A stretch of DNA of 64,000 bases. It comes from Hermatobates lingyangjiaoensis (lineage: Eukaryota; Arthropoda; Insecta; Hemiptera; Hermatobatidae). The position numbers and the translations under genes were made by a program. The stretch covers positions 310,001-374,000 of the forward strand of contig JAPFBL010000233.1 of the NCBI GenBank assembly GCA_026182355.1, read 5' to 3'. Positions within the stretch are counted from its first letter, which is position 1; every line of letters starts with the position of its first letter. The notes below the pieces were generated by a model. It was not told the DNA's origin. It searched no databases and saw nothing but the letters and a program-made list of their open reading frames with translations. Below are positions 62,790 to 64,000 of this stretch, in pieces.

Positions 62790-63008
62790 ACAATCCTTGA
62801 TAATGGTCAGTGAGGACCGAAACATGTCGGGCTATGTAAATAAAAACTTTGGTCAACGAATCTATCTTGTACCACAAAAATGGAGAAAGTGTATTAGAGA
62901 AATCGAGAGATTCAGTAGAAAAGTTGTGAGATTAAAAGTAGGCATACAATTTAACAAGACATGCATAAACGAAGGTCTGCTCTCGAAATATACGAATATA
63001 TATATATA
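62790..63008 (+). pseudogene. PLE 5' end: hammerhead-like hairpin plus ORF start, truncated at (TA)n
   Basis: Core: TTGATAAT, hairpin GGTC/GACC, GAAACATGTCGGGC (62797-62830). ORF: NKNFGQRIYLVPQKWRKC, IREIERFSRKVVRLKVGIQF, NKTCINEGLLSKYTNIYIYI. Same architecture and same end point as 53030-53263, with clear amino-acid similarity (LVP, R-IE/LEK, SRK, K-GR/KVG, CINEGL, KYTNIYI). Confidence 0.65.
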
Positions 63009-63009
63009 A

Positions 63010-63280
63010 TGGTATAATAATGGTTTATTATCAATTTTGTTTCATTGTTTATCCTTTTTATTTAATGCATTAACCATTTGTTTACTTTTTATTCTTTTTA
63101 GGTACAATATTTTCATTCTTTTTTGTAAACATTTTGTTTATTAACATTTTGCTTACTTGTTATTCATTTTAGCTACAGTATTTGTTCAACTTTCTTATTT
63201 AGTAGTCTTTTTAGCTACATTGTTTGTTTAACCTTATTACTGATTAACTTCTTGTTTGCTTTGTAAGTCAGTCACCTCCC
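63010..63280. repeat. T-rich region with three degenerate direct repeats
   Basis: TTTTTAGGTACAATATTTTC, TTTTAGCTACAGTATTTGTT and TTTTAGCTACATTGTTTGTT lie near 63098, 63169 and 63209. Origin unknown. Confidence 0.4.
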
Positions 63281-63283
63281 ACT

Positions 63284-63556
63284 ATGATGCCAGCCCTTCC
63301 CACAGACGCGGTCGTAAAGCCGGTCAGACGAAAGTCGCACAGGTCTTTAGTCGACTACTGTCTGTATATGTTATTGCGTAGAAAAACCAGTCAAAACACA
63401 ACTTTTAGATGTTATAATCATCATGAGATATTTTTTGAAACATTCGTCTATATGGCAATACAATTAGTTCGTAATTACATCATATATCATCCTATGTTTA
63501 ATGGAAAAGTATTTAACAAGTTAATGATAGCAATTAAAAACATAAGAAAAGTATAA
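63284..63556 (+). CDS. 90-codon frame, unidentified
   Basis: The first third is GC-richer and balanced (ALPTDAVVKPVRRKSHRS, LVDYCLYMLLRRKTSQN). The rest turns AT-rich and hydrophobic. It begins 275 nt after the PLE 5' fragment. No domain or splice context; could belong to a mobile element or be chance. Confidence 0.2.
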   Translation: MMPALPTDAVVKPVRRKSHRSLVDYCLYMLLRRKTSQNTTFRCYNHHEIFFETFVYMAIQLVRNYIIYHPMFNGKVFNKLMIAIKNIRKV

Positions 63557-63559
63557 CAT

Positions 63560-64000
63560 TAAATTCTATCTAATAAGCTGGTAATTTATATTTAAATGGT
63601 TTAATACTCCTACTTTATTTTGAAAGTTTGTAAAAGGTATAAATTAAAGATAACCAATCAGTTTTGGAAACTAGTGAACTTGTAAAAAAATTTGAATATT
63701 TGGTCTTCACTCTTGTACATGAATTTCCAGTTTTGATATATTCCGCAGTATTCAGTACATTTCAAGTTTTTTTAGAACTCATTCAAGTAGCTCTTTTTGT
63801 TTTTATCTAAATATTCTAGGGTTAGTTTGAAGTACTAGGGTTTGAAATTATTATTTTTTGCTTAGGTATGTATAAATGAAAAACGTCGATTCATTATAAC
63901 TTCATTGTACTATACGGGGAAATTCCATTCTACCTTCGTTTCATTTTTTTTTCTCCACTTTAAGCAAACATTGCCTTCAATTATATTAATATAATTGAAT
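63560..64000. other. AT-rich DNA, nothing recognised
   Basis: No supported feature to the end of the window. Confidence 0.5.

Overview
This window looks like non-coding and repeat-rich nuclear DNA from an invertebrate animal. It is very AT-rich and full of (TA)n tracts. There is no prokaryotic gene organisation: almost no frame longer than 100 codons and no operon layout. It carries tRNA-derived SINEs, hAT and TA-flanked MITEs, a Helitron/Pif1-type helicase relic, and above all Penelope-like retroelements (PLEs) with RT and GIY-YIG endonuclease remains. I cannot fix the species. The repeat mix would suit a chelicerate or another arthropod with a large AT-rich genome, but that is only an impression.

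Host genes are visible only as short exons between good splice sites. The strongest is a last coding exon on the minus strand at 11990-12150 (polypyrimidine acceptor, 52 open codons, stop). Possible upstream exons lie at 13722-13815, 13884-13921 and 14008-14067. On the plus strand there is a 63-nt phase-0 exon at 33155-33217 and a possible last exon at 23537-23644, plus several weaker ones. None could be assigned to a family. Most of the window is therefore intron or intergenic.

Layout: 0-9.5 kb has PLE-type fold-backs, a GC-richer retroposon split by a hAT MITE with a perfect 8-bp target duplication (5.6-6.1 kb), and a SINE. 10.3-12 kb has a SINE split by a second hAT element, then the minus-strand exon. 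15-30 kb has many PLE-derived fold-backs embedded in (TA)n and a full-length SINE with 12-bp target duplications (17.5 kb). 31.9-32.8 kb has a 61-bp tandem array and a poly(A)-tailed retroposon. 37-40 kb has three large fold-backs. 41.8-43.5 kb has a 98-bp minisatellite that decays along one flank. 44.4-46 kb holds the best PLE copy (RT plus GIY-YIG plus terminal sequence). 46.7-50.5 kb has two SINE loci and the helicase relic. 53-63 kb has more PLE 5' and 3' pieces, a TA-flanked MITE, a 20-bp array with higher-order structure, and head-to-head PLE 5' ends.

The common thread is a set of PLE families whose ends carry hammerhead-ribozyme-like cores (CTGANGA, short hairpin, GAAA). Several families occur mainly as short inverted pairs fused to (TA)n. 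The 5'-end copies repeatedly stop at the same codons, where the protein motif TNIYI is written in DNA as an ATATAT run. This recurrent ribozyme-bearing fold-back architecture is the most unusual feature here.
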